Below are positions 7,560-17,300 of a stretch of DNA of 34,915 bases, in pieces (the stretch's first letter is position 1; each line of letters opens with the position of its first letter). The position numbers and the translations under genes were made by a program. The notes beneath the pieces are model-generated. The model was not told the origin of the DNA and made no database searches. It saw only the letters and a program-made list of their open reading frames with translations. Source of the DNA: a virus; the IMG/VR virus record IMGVR_UViG_3300017917_003453, positions 1 to 34,915 of that record. The stretch is one strand, 5' to 3'.

Positions 7560-7768
7560 TCGACGACTGGCTGTGGCTCGAAGCCGACTTCGCCCGGGAG
7601 TACGGCCTTGACCTGACCGACGAGGTGCGCTCTCGGCGGCTCTCCTGGCGCCGGCTGTGCGCCCTCGTCTCCGGCCTGTCCGCCGACTCGGTGTGGCGGC
7701 TCCATCACGCCAACCGTCCGCTCACCGGCGACGACGCCGAGCGGGCCGTGGCCTCGTTCATGAAGTGA
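7511..7768 (+). CDS. Tail assembly chaperone, frameshifted C-terminal part
   Basis: This -1 frame has no convincing start or ribosome site of its own. Upstream of 7511 it reads as an Arg-rich shadow of the chaperone gene, while downstream it is protein-like (VDDLIDDWLWLEADFAREYG, then RRLSWRRLCALVSGL). Joined to the first frame at 7511-7517 it would give a fusion of about 194 residues. That matches the G-T-like extended chaperone made in small amounts by most long-tailed phages. It ends 10 nt before the tape measure start. An independent start from the GTG at 7460 is possible but less likely. Confidence 0.65.
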   Translation, partial: GGSPGPGSGRGTVDDLIDDWLWLEADFAREYGLDLTDEVRSRRLSWRRLCALVSGLSADSVWRLHHANRPLTGDDAERAVASFMK

Positions 7769-7778
7769 GGGGGTGTCG

Positions 7779-9632
7779 ATGAGCAAGCTCAAGGTGGGCG
7801 AGCTGTCGGCCGTCCTCGACCTCGACGACCGCCTGACCCCGGACCTCGCCGAGGCGGGCCGCAACTTCGAGCGGGTCGGCGGCGGACTGACCGCCACCGG
7901 CACCCTCGATGCGGACTGGGCGAAGCTCGACGCCGCCACCAAGCGGGCCGAGGGCCGCCTGGGCGACATCGACGGCGAGACCGCTGTCGCCAAGATCGAC
8001 GCCGACAACAGCGGCCTCAAGGGCGCGGTGTCGGAGTCGGAGGGCCTCCTCGAGGGCATGGGCGGCGTGGAGATCCCCGTCGTTGGCGCCGCTGGGGCGG
8101 CCGCCGGGGCGGCCTTCACGGCATCCTTCATGGACTCGCTCGACCGGGAGTCGTCGGCGGACTTCGTTGCCGCCTCGCTTGGCCTGAACGAGGAGCAGGG
8201 GCGGGAGCTGGGCAGGCTCGCCGCCGGCTCGTTCAACCAGGGCTTCGGCGAGAACTACGGCCAGGTCGGCGAGGCGCAGATCGCCGCGATGCGCAATGCG
8301 CTGGTGAACCCGTTCATCGCCTCCGACCAGGCGGTCGTCGACACGACCAACAGCCTGCTCGCCATGTCGCAGTTCATGAGCGAGGACATCCCGCGGGTGG
8401 CCGAGGCGGCCGGGCAGATGATCCGCACCGGCTTGGCGGGCAACGCCCAGGAGGCCTTCGACCTCCTCACCCGCGGCCAGATCCTCAACATCAACCACGG
8501 CGAGGACCTGCTCGACACCTTCACCGAGTACAGCACCATGTTCCGCCAGATCGGCCTCGACGGCGAGACGGCGATGGGGCTGCTCGGCCAGGCCACCGCC
8601 AACGGTGCCCGCAACTCCGACGTCGCCGCCGACGCGATCAAGGAGTTCACCATCCGGGCGCAGGACGGGTCGGAGGCCACCGCCGACGCCTTCGGGGCAC
8701 TCGGGCTGTCGTCGTGGCAGATGTCGCGAGACATCGCCGAGGGGGGTCCCGCCGCAGCCGGCGCGCTCGATCAGACCCTCGACGCCCTGCGCCGCATCGA
8801 GGACCCGGCCAAGCGGTCCCAACTCGCCGTCGCCCTGTTCGGCACCCAGTCGGAGGACATGCAGCGGGCGCTCTACGCGATGGACCCGAGCCAGGCTGTG
8901 TCCGCGCTCGGCCAGGTCGAGGGCGCCGCGAAGCAGGCCTCGGACCAGATGGCATCCAACAGCCAGGCCGAGTGGCAGACCACCTGGAACAACATGACGA
9001 CCAAGGCGTCCGAGGCCTGGACGCAGCTGCGCAACGACTTCGGCGGCAGCCTCGGATCGATCGTCGAGGACGTCGAGAACAACTTCGGCCCCGGCCTCGC
9101 CCGCGTCGGCGAGTTCCTGGGCGGGATCTTCGACACCGTCGAGGAGGCCTTCGGTGAGATCCCCGGCTGGCTCGGCGGCCTGTGGGAGCAGATCGAGGAC
9201 ATGGTCGGCCGCATCCCCGAGGCGCTCGGCGCCATCTTCGAGGGGCTCGAAGGCATCTTCGTGGAGCCCCTCAAGGGGGCCTGGAACAACGCCGCCGGCT
9301 GGTTCAACGGCCTCACCTTCCCGACGCTCGGACCGTGGGACATCGACGCCGGCCCATTCGGCTCCTACACCCTCGGCCCGTGGGGCGGCTGGGACCTGCC
9401 GGACCTGCCGACGTTCCACGGCGGCGGCACGTTCCGCGCCGGCGCTCCCGGCGGTGAGGGCCTGGCCATGCTCAAGGACGGCGAGACCGTGTCGCGCCCC
9501 GGCCTCGGTGAGGCCGCCATGCCGCCCGTCACGATCATCGTGCAGGGCACCGTCGTCACCGAGCAGGAGCTGATGCGCAAGGCGGAGCAGCACCTCACCC
9601 GGGTGTGGATGCAGCGAGGCGGGAGGGCCTGA
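7779..9632 (+). CDS. Tail tape measure protein
   Basis: 617 residues from the ATG at 7779, with GAGGGGG (7767-7773) five bases upstream; a GTG at 7773 lies inside that site. It is the longest gene in the tail assembly block and is rich in Ala-Gly helices, with a hydrophobic segment IPVVGAAGAAAGAAFTASF at ~90-110. Tape-measure-type repeats of helix (TAMGLLGQATANGARNSDVAADA) follow, and a Trp/Gly/Pro-rich C-terminal third (~420-560). Length is proportional to tail length in this family; ~617 residues would imply a short tail near 90-100 nm. It sets tail length and may form a channel in the host membrane. Confidence 0.88.
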   Translation: MSKLKVGELSAVLDLDDRLTPDLAEAGRNFERVGGGLTATGTLDADWAKLDAATKRAEGRLGDIDGETAVAKIDADNSGLKGAVSESEGLLEGMGGVEIPVVGAAGAAAGAAFTASFMDSLDRESSADFVAASLGLNEEQGRELGRLAAGSFNQGFGENYGQVGEAQIAAMRNALVNPFIASDQAVVDTTNSLLAMSQFMSEDIPRVAEAAGQMIRTGLAGNAQEAFDLLTRGQILNINHGEDLLDTFTEYSTMFRQIGLDGETAMGLLGQATANGARNSDVAADAIKEFTIRAQDGSEATADAFGALGLSSWQMSRDIAEGGPAAAGALDQTLDALRRIEDPAKRSQLAVALFGTQSEDMQRALYAMDPSQAVSALGQVEGAAKQASDQMASNSQAEWQTTWNNMTTKASEAWTQLRNDFGGSLGSIVEDVENNFGPGLARVGEFLGGIFDTVEEAFGEIPGWLGGLWEQIEDMVGRIPEALGAIFEGLEGIFVEPLKGAWNNAAGWFNGLTFPTLGPWDIDAGPFGSYTLGPWGGWDLPDLPTFHGGGTFRAGAPGGEGLAMLKDGETVSRPGLGEAAMPPVTIIVQGTVVTEQELMRKAEQHLTRVWMQRGGRA

Positions 9633-10909
9633 TGTCCAACGGATCGCTCACGCTCGGCCGATGCGGCGCGCTGCGCTCACCCCGCCAGATCGGCGTGACA
9701 GGCAGCGACGGCCTCGTCACCATCACCGCCCAGATCGACGAGGCGACCGACGCCGCCTTCCAGGCGCGGCTGTTCCAGTACGCCGGCTACCCCAACCCCG
9801 ACGAGCCGTGGGTCCCGATCATCACCACCGGCCGGCTCGTCGGCCTCTCCGGCCTGTACCGCGACGTGAGCGTGGACATCGCCCGCTCCGTCGGCGACGG
9901 CGAAGGCGCCTACAAGGCGATGGTCACCATCACCGGCCGGCGCGCCCCCTCCTACGCAGCGCCGCTCGCCCAGCTGTCGCACTTCGGCCGCATCCGCACC
10001 AACGCCATCACCTTCCTGTCCGGCTTCGAGGTGTACGGCATCGGCCTCCCCGTCGACATCTGGGAGGTCACCGGCGTCGCGGCGTCCGGCACCTGGGCGA
10101 CGCTCACCGGCGAGAGCGGCCAGCAGACCTCGCTCTGGTACAAGACCAGCTCCGGCATCGACATGGACGTGCTCTACGGCCTCGACCCCGCCGACTGGTA
10201 CAACGCCGCCGCCAAGATCGAGGCGAAGCTCGGCGGCGGCTCCGACTGGGTCACCGTCCCCGGCATGCAGATCGAGAACCTGCCGAGCTCGGTGCGCATC
10301 GGCAACAGCCACGCCCGGGCCTCGTTCTCCGTCGACGCCTCGGGCGACTTCGTCATCTCCACCGAGCACCACGACGGCTCGCAGTGGGAGACCGCCAAGA
10401 CGTGGTACGTGATCGGCGGGGCCTTCGGCCAGGTCGAGGGGATCAGCGGGGTCGCCGTCATCGCCAACACGCCGGCGGTGTGCGTGCTGCGCCTGGTGTT
10501 GCTGACCGCCGACGGACCCACCGGCGGCCAGGTGATGCTCGACGTCAAGGTGCGCCGGGGCATCCGCAACATCGAGTTCACGCTCAAGGCCGACGTGGCC
10601 GACACCTGGCAGGTGGTGCGCAAGACCGCCGAGGCGTCGGCCGCCATCCCCGGCGGCGTGTCCGGCGGCATCCGCGCCAACGCCAACGACGTCGACGGCA
10701 ATAGGTATCTGCTGTTCTGTCCAGAGGCGTACACGGCCGACAACACCAACGGCGGCGTCACCGCCAACTCCGCGGCCACCACCTTCCGGTTCGGGATCTC
10801 CTCGGAGATCGGCGGCTCCGGCGCCACCGCACCGTCCGACTACGCCACCCTCCGGGGCCTGTACTTCGGCGGCGTCGCCGAGGTGCCCATCGAGGTCGTC
10901 TCCCGGTGA
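9632..10909 (+). CDS. Tail tip/distal tail-like minor tail protein
   Basis: 425 residues; the ATG at 9632 shares one base with the tape measure stop (TGATG). The N-terminal ~120 residues (MSNGSLTLGRCGALRSP, then ITAQIDEATDAAFQARLFQY) are beta-rich, as in distal tail proteins that follow the tape measure. The rest has strands with sugar-binding-like jelly-roll character (FSVDASGDFVISTEHHDGSQWE). No enzyme motif is seen. Position makes it a component of the tail tip on which the hub and fibres assemble. The stop overlaps the next GTG. Confidence 0.7.
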   Translation: MSNGSLTLGRCGALRSPRQIGVTGSDGLVTITAQIDEATDAAFQARLFQYAGYPNPDEPWVPIITTGRLVGLSGLYRDVSVDIARSVGDGEGAYKAMVTITGRRAPSYAAPLAQLSHFGRIRTNAITFLSGFEVYGIGLPVDIWEVTGVAASGTWATLTGESGQQTSLWYKTSSGIDMDVLYGLDPADWYNAAAKIEAKLGGGSDWVTVPGMQIENLPSSVRIGNSHARASFSVDASGDFVISTEHHDGSQWETAKTWYVIGGAFGQVEGISGVAVIANTPAVCVLRLVLLTADGPTGGQVMLDVKVRRGIRNIEFTLKADVADTWQVVRKTAEASAAIPGGVSGGIRANANDVDGNRYLLFCPEAYTADNTNGGVTANSAATTFRFGISSEIGGSGATAPSDYATLRGLYFGGVAEVPIEVVSR

Positions 10910-12096
10910 GCTTCACCCGGCGCCTCATGGCGCACGGCGACTTCCAGCTCCCGATCATCGCCGGCACGCCCCGCTGGCTGCGGCGCATCTTCGAGCTCGG
11001 CGAGGAGAGCCCCAACGGGTTCTGCTCGGTGGTGTGCACGCCGGCGCGCTACAGCCTCGACGACATCGACGCCGACGACCTGCTCGACCTGTGCCAGTTC
11101 GTCGGCTTCCACCGCATGAACGACGGGCTCGTGCTGTCCGGGCCGGGCGTGGAGGCCGCCGCCTCCGACGAGCTCGGCAAGTACACCGGCTCGGCGCCGA
11201 GCGGCGGGACCCGCACGTTCTCGCAGTGGATCACCGAGATCACGACCTCGAGCTCGGGCGTGGTCGACGCCGGGTCCGTCGAGGCGATCTCCGGCAACGT
11301 CACCTGGACGCCCGAGTACCCGATCGCGACGCTCGACGCCCTCGACTACATCTGCACCCAGAAGGGCGCCGAGTGGCGGGTCAACAACGACCTCACCGTC
11401 GACGCCGGCACCATCACCCACCTGTACTCGACCACGCCTCAGGCGATCGTCGGCGCGGTCGGCCGGGGCGGCCTCGAGCCGGGCGGCTACCGGGGCATCG
11501 TCGGCAAGGTGTCCAAGGTCGAGCACCTGGAGGACTACGCGTACTCGGTGCACTACCTCGACTCGACGGACGGGTCGATCCTCGGCGGCGCCAACCGCTC
11601 GTCTGCCGGCTTCCACATCGAGGGCACCCAGTACAAGCCGGTGATCGCCCTCACCGACGGATCGAACACGATCGCCAACCAGAGCGCCCGGGCGACCGCC
11701 CGCCTCGTCTACGGCGACGACACGCTCAAGCGCACGTACCGGGTCGAGGGCCTCGGCACCAGCCGCCCGCTCGAGCACATCGGCACCCCCGGCGAGTACC
11801 TGTACGTCTTCGACCCCGCCGAGCTGCTCCTCGACAAGGCCAACCAGATCGTCTACCGGGGCGCCCCGGTGTGGCCGATCAAGCTGCGGATCATCGCCGT
11901 CACCACGCCGCTGCGCCGAGGCCAGGGCTGGTACTACCGGTACCAGGACGGGGTCTCTGTCGCGACGGTCGACATCACCGACTTCGTCGACTGGGCCGCC
12001 GAGGCAGGCACCGAGCCGGCCATCGAGGTCGGCCACCCGTCGGCGTCGTGGGCCCGGGTGCTGCGCGCCCGCTACGAGGACCTCACCCGGAGGTGA
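10906..12096 (+). CDS. Tail hub/baseplate minor tail protein
   Basis: 396 residues from a GTG overlapping the previous stop. It contains a pattern seen in tail-associated hub proteins: VTWTPEYPIATLDALDYICTQ followed by AEWRVNNDLTVDAGT, then a long beta-rich part with RLVYGDDTLKRTYRVEGLG and GEYLYVFDPAELL. Hub proteins in actinophages often occupy the second slot after the tape measure. No peptidase motif is visible. It likely joins the tail tube to fibres and takes part in cell entry. The endolysin begins 5 nt after its stop. Confidence 0.65.
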   Translation: MSFTRRLMAHGDFQLPIIAGTPRWLRRIFELGEESPNGFCSVVCTPARYSLDDIDADDLLDLCQFVGFHRMNDGLVLSGPGVEAAASDELGKYTGSAPSGGTRTFSQWITEITTSSSGVVDAGSVEAISGNVTWTPEYPIATLDALDYICTQKGAEWRVNNDLTVDAGTITHLYSTTPQAIVGAVGRGGLEPGGYRGIVGKVSKVEHLEDYAYSVHYLDSTDGSILGGANRSSAGFHIEGTQYKPVIALTDGSNTIANQSARATARLVYGDDTLKRTYRVEGLGTSRPLEHIGTPGEYLYVFDPAELLLDKANQIVYRGAPVWPIKLRIIAVTTPLRRGQGWYYRYQDGVSVATVDITDFVDWAAEAGTEPAIEVGHPSASWARVLRARYEDLTRR

Positions 12097-12100
12097 GCTG

Positions 12101-12997
12101 ATGCAGGCTTGGCTCGACGGCTACGAGCACGCCCCGATCAACGCCGGGCTCGACTGGACGCCCGGCACCCCGTGGAAGGTGTGCCTGCACACCACTGAGA
12201 CGCGCCCCGCACCGGGGCTGATCGACCATTGGCGCCGCGACCCGGGCTCCGGGCTGCCCCACTTCCTCGGCATCACCCCCGATCGGATCGTGCAGCTGCT
12301 CCCCCTGACGGTCGGGGCGTACACGTCGCAGAACCCGGCCGGCGGGATCGACACGAACCGGGCGCACCTGATCCAGATCGAGGTGTGCGAGTACGCCGCC
12401 AACGCACCCACCTGGTCGGCGCCGGGCGCCCCGTGGTGCCGGGCCATTGGCCGGTGGCTCGCCGACCTCAACGGCGCCCTGGACGGCGCCCTCGACCTCA
12501 CGACCGAGCTGGAGTTCGGCCGCCAGTGGGTCGGCTTCCCCGGCGGCGCGCAGGCGTACCTCACCTACAGGGGCGTGCTCGGCCACCAGCACATGCCCGA
12601 GCAGCCCGACCGCCACTGGGACCCGGGCCCCATCGACATCGCAGCCATCCTCGCCGCAGCGCGAGGCGACCAGGAGGACGACGACATGGCCGGCTGGAAC
12701 GACTGGACCCCCGAGTCCCGCACGCAGATGCTCCTCGAGCTCGAAGAGCACCTGGCGAAGTCCGACAAGATCAAGAACCAGGTGGCGAGCGGCGCCCTCT
12801 ACGGCGTGTCCGGCATGGCGAAGGGAGCCGGCAAGGACTACGCCAAGGTCGGCACCAACAACGGCGACCTCCTCAACGCCATCCTGGCGCTCGGCGCCGG
12901 CGGCGGGCAGGTCGACGTGGCGAAGCTGGCCGACGCCCTGCGGGCCAACCTCGCCGCCGAGGTGGTGGACGAGCTGCGCGATCGGCTGGCGGGCTGA
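12101..12997 (+). CDS. Endolysin, N-acetylmuramoyl-L-alanine amidase (Amidase_2/PGRP fold)
   Basis: 298 residues. The catalytic domain spans ~20-190: H30 in VCLHTTET, a mid-domain GITPDRIVQLLPL strand, and a closing GHQHMPEQPDRHWDPGPI with H162/H164 and D174. These are the zinc ligands and catalytic residues expected for type 2 amidases. It would cut the bond between MurNAc and L-Ala of peptidoglycan. The C-terminal ~100 residues are helical (LELEEHLAKSDKIKNQV, then VDVAKLADALRANLAAEVVDEL), similar to tails of other actinophage lysins and perhaps for oligomerisation. There is no signal peptide, so release needs a holin; four small genes follow. Confidence 0.87.
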   Translation: MQAWLDGYEHAPINAGLDWTPGTPWKVCLHTTETRPAPGLIDHWRRDPGSGLPHFLGITPDRIVQLLPLTVGAYTSQNPAGGIDTNRAHLIQIEVCEYAANAPTWSAPGAPWCRAIGRWLADLNGALDGALDLTTELEFGRQWVGFPGGAQAYLTYRGVLGHQHMPEQPDRHWDPGPIDIAAILAAARGDQEDDDMAGWNDWTPESRTQMLLELEEHLAKSDKIKNQVASGALYGVSGMAKGAGKDYAKVGTNNGDLLNAILALGAGGGQVDVAKLADALRANLAAEVVDELRDRLAG

Positions 12998-13002
12998 GCC
13001 TC

Positions 13003-13323
13003 GTGGTGGTCCTGGCGGAGACCAACGCCTTCGACGTGGCCGTGGCGCTGTGCGCCCTCGGCGGGGCGGCGACCGCAGTGCTGTCAGGCCGGGCGTCCCG
13101 GCGTGCCGGCGAAGCGCGCGACGAGGCGGCGGCCGTCAACCGGGCGGTCAACAACCGGCCGGAGGGGGAGCCGTCGCTGTACGAGATGGTGCGGTCCCAG
13201 GGCCTCAAGCTCGACGACCTCAAGGCCACCCAGGACCACCAGGCGGTGAAGGTCGAGCAGCTCGGCACGAAGGTCGCCCGCATCGAAGGCCACCTCGAGC
13301 GGCCCTGGTGGCGCCGTGGCTGA
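13003..13323 (+). CDS. Small membrane protein with coiled coil, DUF2746-like holin candidate
   Basis: 106 residues from GTG 13003 (13006 also possible), just after the endolysin stop. An N-terminal transmembrane segment (FDVAVALCALGGAATAVLSG, ~10-29) precedes a basic patch (RASRRAGEARDEAAA) and a coiled coil (LKLDDLKATQDHQAVKVEQL, then KVARIEGHLE). This one-TM plus coiled-coil plan is that of DUF2746-type proteins next to actinophage endolysins. It may be a holin or holin regulator. The next gene overlaps its end. Confidence 0.6.
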   Translation: MVVLAETNAFDVAVALCALGGAATAVLSGRASRRAGEARDEAAAVNRAVNNRPEGEPSLYEMVRSQGLKLDDLKATQDHQAVKVEQLGTKVARIEGHLERPWWRRG

Positions 13324-13513
13324 GCGGGGCGACCACGATGCCATCTGGTGCGACGACGGCACCCCGTGGGACCCGCCGATGCCACAGTCGTTCGAGGTCG
13401 AGTACGTCGAGCCAGCGTGCATCGGCGTGATCCTCGGCCCCACCGGCGCCCCCATCTCGGCCGTGTTCGAGCACCGGCCGCCACTCGGGTTCCAGGCGGC
13501 ACGCCGTGGGTAG
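13316..13513 (+). CDS. Small hypothetical protein in the lysis cassette
   Basis: 65 residues from a GTG overlapping the end of the previous gene and itself overlapped by the next. It has no membrane segment or clear motif. The sequence is mixed, with Pro/Asp/Glu (WCDDGTPWDPPMPQSFEVEY) and a short hydrophobic stretch (CIGVILGPTGAPISAVF). Its tight packing among lysis genes suggests expression with them. I do not recognise it. Confidence 0.5.
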   Translation: MAERGDHDAIWCDDGTPWDPPMPQSFEVEYVEPACIGVILGPTGAPISAVFEHRPPLGFQAARRG

Positions 13514-13757
13514 CCCGGTCCGTCACCCTCCGGCCCGCTGGCGGCGCTACGCCCCGGCCGTGGGTGGGATCGCCGGCATCGTCGGCGCCACCGTGTTCGC
13601 CGACCTGTGGGCATCGCACACCGAACGCCCCACGATCTCGGCGTTCGTCGCCGAGCTCCTCGACCACCAGATCGGCGGGCCGGTCGTCATCGGCGGTCTC
13701 GCCGCCCTCGGCTGGCACCTCGCCGCAGACCCCATCATCAGGAGGCTCACCCCATGA
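13506..13757 (+). CDS. Two-TM membrane protein, possible holin/antiholin
   Basis: 83 residues from a GTG overlapping the prior stop. After a basic N-terminus (RHPPARWRRY) come two hydrophobic segments: ~16-36 (APAVGGIAGIVGATVFADLW) and ~57-75 (GGPVVIGGLAALGWHLA), ending in a basic tail (IIRRLTP). Two-helix small membrane proteins near an endolysin are candidate holins or antiholins. The gene directly precedes and overlaps the next two-TM gene, so the pair could form a holin/antiholin set. Confidence 0.6.
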   Translation: MGSPVRHPPARWRRYAPAVGGIAGIVGATVFADLWASHTERPTISAFVAELLDHQIGGPVVIGGLAALGWHLAADPIIRRLTP

Positions 13758-13939
13758 AGACCGAACCCGTCGCCACCATCGCCGGCATCCAGGCCGCTGT
13801 GGCGGCCGTGCTGACCCTCCTCGTCAGCTTCGGCGTGCCGCTCACCCAAGACCAGCAGGTCGCCATCCTCGGCGTGGCCGCCACGCTGCTGCCCGTCCTG
13901 TTCGCCTTCTGGACCCGGTCCAAGGTGTCGCCCCAGTGA
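13754..13939 (+). CDS. Holin-like protein, two TM segments
   Basis: 61 residues from ATG 13754, with GGAGG (13741-13745) eight bases upstream. Two strong hydrophobic helices are joined by a short polar turn: VATIAGIQAAVAAVLTLLVS (~6-25), then DQQ and VAILGVAATLLPVLFAFW (~35-53), ending in the basic RSKVSPQ. This is the commonest arrangement of actinophage holins, and it is the best holin candidate here. It would permeabilise the membrane to release the amidase. The stop overlaps the next GTG. Confidence 0.72.
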   Translation: MKTEPVATIAGIQAAVAAVLTLLVSFGVPLTQDQQVAILGVAATLLPVLFAFWTRSKVSPQ

Positions 13940-14343
13940 CCGTCGACTGGTCCGCCCTCGCCCGCATCACCGACGACGGAGACCCCGCGGTCATCGACCC
14001 CCTCACCTACAGCACCGTCGTCTACTTCGACGGCGAGGACGTCTCGGCGGGCACCTGGAGCGGCTACGTGAAGAACGAGCTGACCGACACCGCGCCGCTC
14101 GCCCTCACCATCGGCGTGGCCGTCGACTACGACGCCAACGCCGTCGACGAGGACGGCGACGCCATCGAAGGCGGCGCCACGTCCGTCGAGGTGAGCTTCG
14201 ACGGCGACGAGCTCCAGGCCCTCATCGAGGACGGCCAGACCGAGTGGAACGGCTGGCTGGAGGTGTCGCGGCCCGACGACCCGGTCAAGGGGTTCGTGGC
14301 TGAGATCCGCATCCGCCGCAACGTCAACTGGACCGCCGCGTGA
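13936..14343 (+). CDS. Beta-rich small structural protein upstream of the fibre
   Basis: 135 residues from a GTG overlapping the holin stop. It is acidic, with alternating strands (YSTVVYFDGEDVSAGTW, LTIGVAVDYDANA, TSVEVSFDGDELQALIED, FVAEIRIRRNVNW). Small beta-sandwich proteins next to tail fibres often serve as fibre attachment or receptor-binding adaptors. I see no known catalytic motif. It is coupled to the fibre gene by a 4-nt overlap. Confidence 0.55.
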   Translation: MTVDWSALARITDDGDPAVIDPLTYSTVVYFDGEDVSAGTWSGYVKNELTDTAPLALTIGVAVDYDANAVDEDGDAIEGGATSVEVSFDGDELQALIEDGQTEWNGWLEVSRPDDPVKGFVAEIRIRRNVNWTAA

Positions 14344-17300
14344 GCACCCGCATCCGGCACACCACCACGACGGTGCGCGTGCAGGCCGCCGGCGCGCGCA
14401 CGCGTGTGCGCAACGTCCAGCAGGTCACCCGCATCCGCGTCGGCGGTGTGGGCGCGCCGATCGCCAGGGGCGTCAAGTACCTCTCCCGCTGGCCGGGCAC
14501 CGATCGCACCGGAGCCACCGACTGCGGCACCGCTGTTCAGGCGGCGATCACGGCGTGGGGCGGCACATACACGATCGTCGTGGACGGCGTGTTCAAGTGC
14601 ACGTCGGAACCTCTGGACCTGCCGTCGGGCACCCAGCTCATCGCGGCGCGCCCCGGGGTCGACGGGTTCACCTTCGGGTGGTCGCTCGCGTCGTCGGGCA
14701 CCTACTACCTCGGCAACTCCACGACCGACGGCACCGTGTCGGGCATCCGGCTCGAGGGGCTGAAGATCACCGGCGCCGGGGACGGTACGCCCTGGGGGTC
14801 GAATCAGGTCAGCGGTACACCCGTCAACGGGATCAAGCTACTCAACGTCACCGACTGCGTCATCGACGGCTGCGTCTTGTACCGGGTGCCCGGCATCGCC
14901 ATCAACTATGCGGGCGTCCGAGGGATGCTCATCACGAACAACCGCATCAGCGAGTGCGGGCGTGACGGCATCTCGGGCTTCTACACGGCGACCGGTGGGT
15001 TCTCCAATGTCCGCATAGCCGACAACGAGGTGTGGCTCAACGGTGACGACGGCATCGTCATTTGGGCCGACTCCGACACGCTCACGAACGGCACCGCCGC
15101 CACCGTCGCCACGACCGCCAACTCGACCGCGATCACCGGGTCGGGTACGTCGTGGACCTCGGCCGACGTCGGTAAGACCATCGTGCTCCCCACAGCTGGC
15201 GTCGACGGCAACCTGCTGGAAACCACCATCGCCGCTGTAGCGAGCACGACGAGCGCCACCCTCACGCATCCCGCGTCGGTGACGGTGGCGTCAGAGTCAG
15301 CCACCTACGGCATCGTTCGCCCGACGAACTACGCCATCGTCGGCAACGTCATCCGCAGCGCCAACGTGTCAGACGCCCTCGGCGGTAACCGCGCCATCGC
15401 CCTACGGGGCTGCGGGTTCGGCGTCGTGTCCGGGAACACCACGTCAGAGTCGTTCGGCGCCGCCCTCGAGGTCGGGCCGGCGTCGTCCAATGCGAACATC
15501 TACTCCCGCAACGTGACGGTCACGGGCAACACGTTCGACCGGGGCGGCTACTACGGCGGCACGGCGACGCGACGCCAGGGCATCGACCTGCGTTACGCCA
15601 TCGAGTGCACCATCACCGGCAACGTCGTGACGCGCTCCTACGGCGACGGCATCTCAGCCATCTACACGCAGAACTGCTCGATCGTCGGCAACACCGTGAG
15701 CGAGTCGGGCGACTACGGCATCCGGGCCAACGGCCAGAACGCCACCAACCGCGCCAACCGTGGGCTGCGCATCGCCAACAACACCGTCACGCGTTCCTAC
15801 TCGGGCGGCATCCGCTCGGACCAGTCCTTCGTGCACATCGTCGACAACGAGTGCAACAACAACGGCACCAACGGCGGCCTTGCCGCCACCGACTACGGCA
15901 TCTACCTGAGCGGCCAAGGGGACGCGCTGGTGGTCGGCAACCGTTGCACCGACACCCGCGCCACCGGGGCGAAGACGCAGGCCGGTGGCATCTACGTGTC
16001 GGCAGCCTACGCCGGCCAGGCCATCGTCATCGGCAACATCCTGACGGGCACCGCCGGCACCGCCCTGTTCCGTGGCACGACGTTCATGGAGATGGGCAAC
16101 CTGTGTTCGACGTCGAACCAAGCCCTGAACCATTGGGCGATGCACACCGGCGTTGAGATCCACTCCGGGTCAGGTTCGCCGGAGTCGGCGGTGAGCGCGC
16201 CCGTCGGGTCGCTGTACCTGCGCTCGGACGGCTCGGCCGGCACGTCGTTCTACGTGAAAGAGTCGGGCACCGGTAACACCGGGTGGTCGACCGTCGGCGG
16301 CATGAGCGCCGCCGCCATCCTCGCCGCGCTGGTTACCGTCGACGGCGCCGGCTCGGGCCTCGACGCCGACCTGCTCGACGGCCAGTCGAGCGCCTACTAC
16401 GCCACGGCCTCGAGCGTGTCCGACCACCTGGCCGACACCGTCGACGCTCACGACGCCTCGGCGATCAGCTACGCCGGGTCGACGAACCTGGCCGCCACCG
16501 ACGTCGAGGCCGCCCTCGACGAGTTGGACGGCGAGAAGGTGGCGAAGGCCGGCGACACGATGGCCGGCCCGCTGCTGCTGCCGAACGGCACGGCGTCCAA
16601 CCCGGCGCTCGGGTTCTCCACCGACCCCGATACGGGCCTCGTGCTCATCGGCGACGCCGTCATGGGCCAGTACGTCGCGGGGGCGCGGATCGCGTCGTGG
16701 GAGGCGTCGCTTCTGCGCCTGTCCGACGCCGTGAACATCGCCCTGAACACGTCGACCGGCACAAAGCTCGGCACCTCGACGACGCAAAAGCTCGGGTTCT
16801 GGAATGCCACGCCGGTCGTGCGGGCCACGGTCACCGGCACGAACACGCTGACCGTGCTCGACTCGCTGCTGTCGACGCTCGCGACCTACGGCCTGATCGC
16901 CGACACGACCGGGACGCTCGTGCTCGCCGACGGCGACATTCCATCGACGATCGCCCGTGACACCGAGGTCACGGCAGCGATCACGACGCACGCCGCCGAC
17001 ACCGACCCGCACGGTGACCGGGCCTACGCCCTCGGCCTGGTCGACGACCTGTCGGGCGTGAGTAACGCACCGACGGCCCGCACGAACCTCGGCCTAGGCG
17101 GGTCGGCGACCCTGAACGTCGGCACGACGGCCGGCACCGTCGCCGCTGGCGATCACAACCATTCGGGCGTCTACGACCCCGCCGGCACCGCCGCCGCGGC
17201 CGTGTCGACGCACGAGGGCCTCGCCGACCCGCACCCGGGCTACCTGCTCGAGTCGGCCGCCGGCGACCTCGCCCTGCTCGACACGGTCGGCGCTGCGCAG

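Noticed and set aside
7758-9593. A 611-residue open frame on the - strand opposite the tape measure
   Set aside because: It is a GC-rich antisense shadow: low-complexity sequence, no ribosome site, no plausible neighbours. The + strand gene is clearly tail-like and in order.
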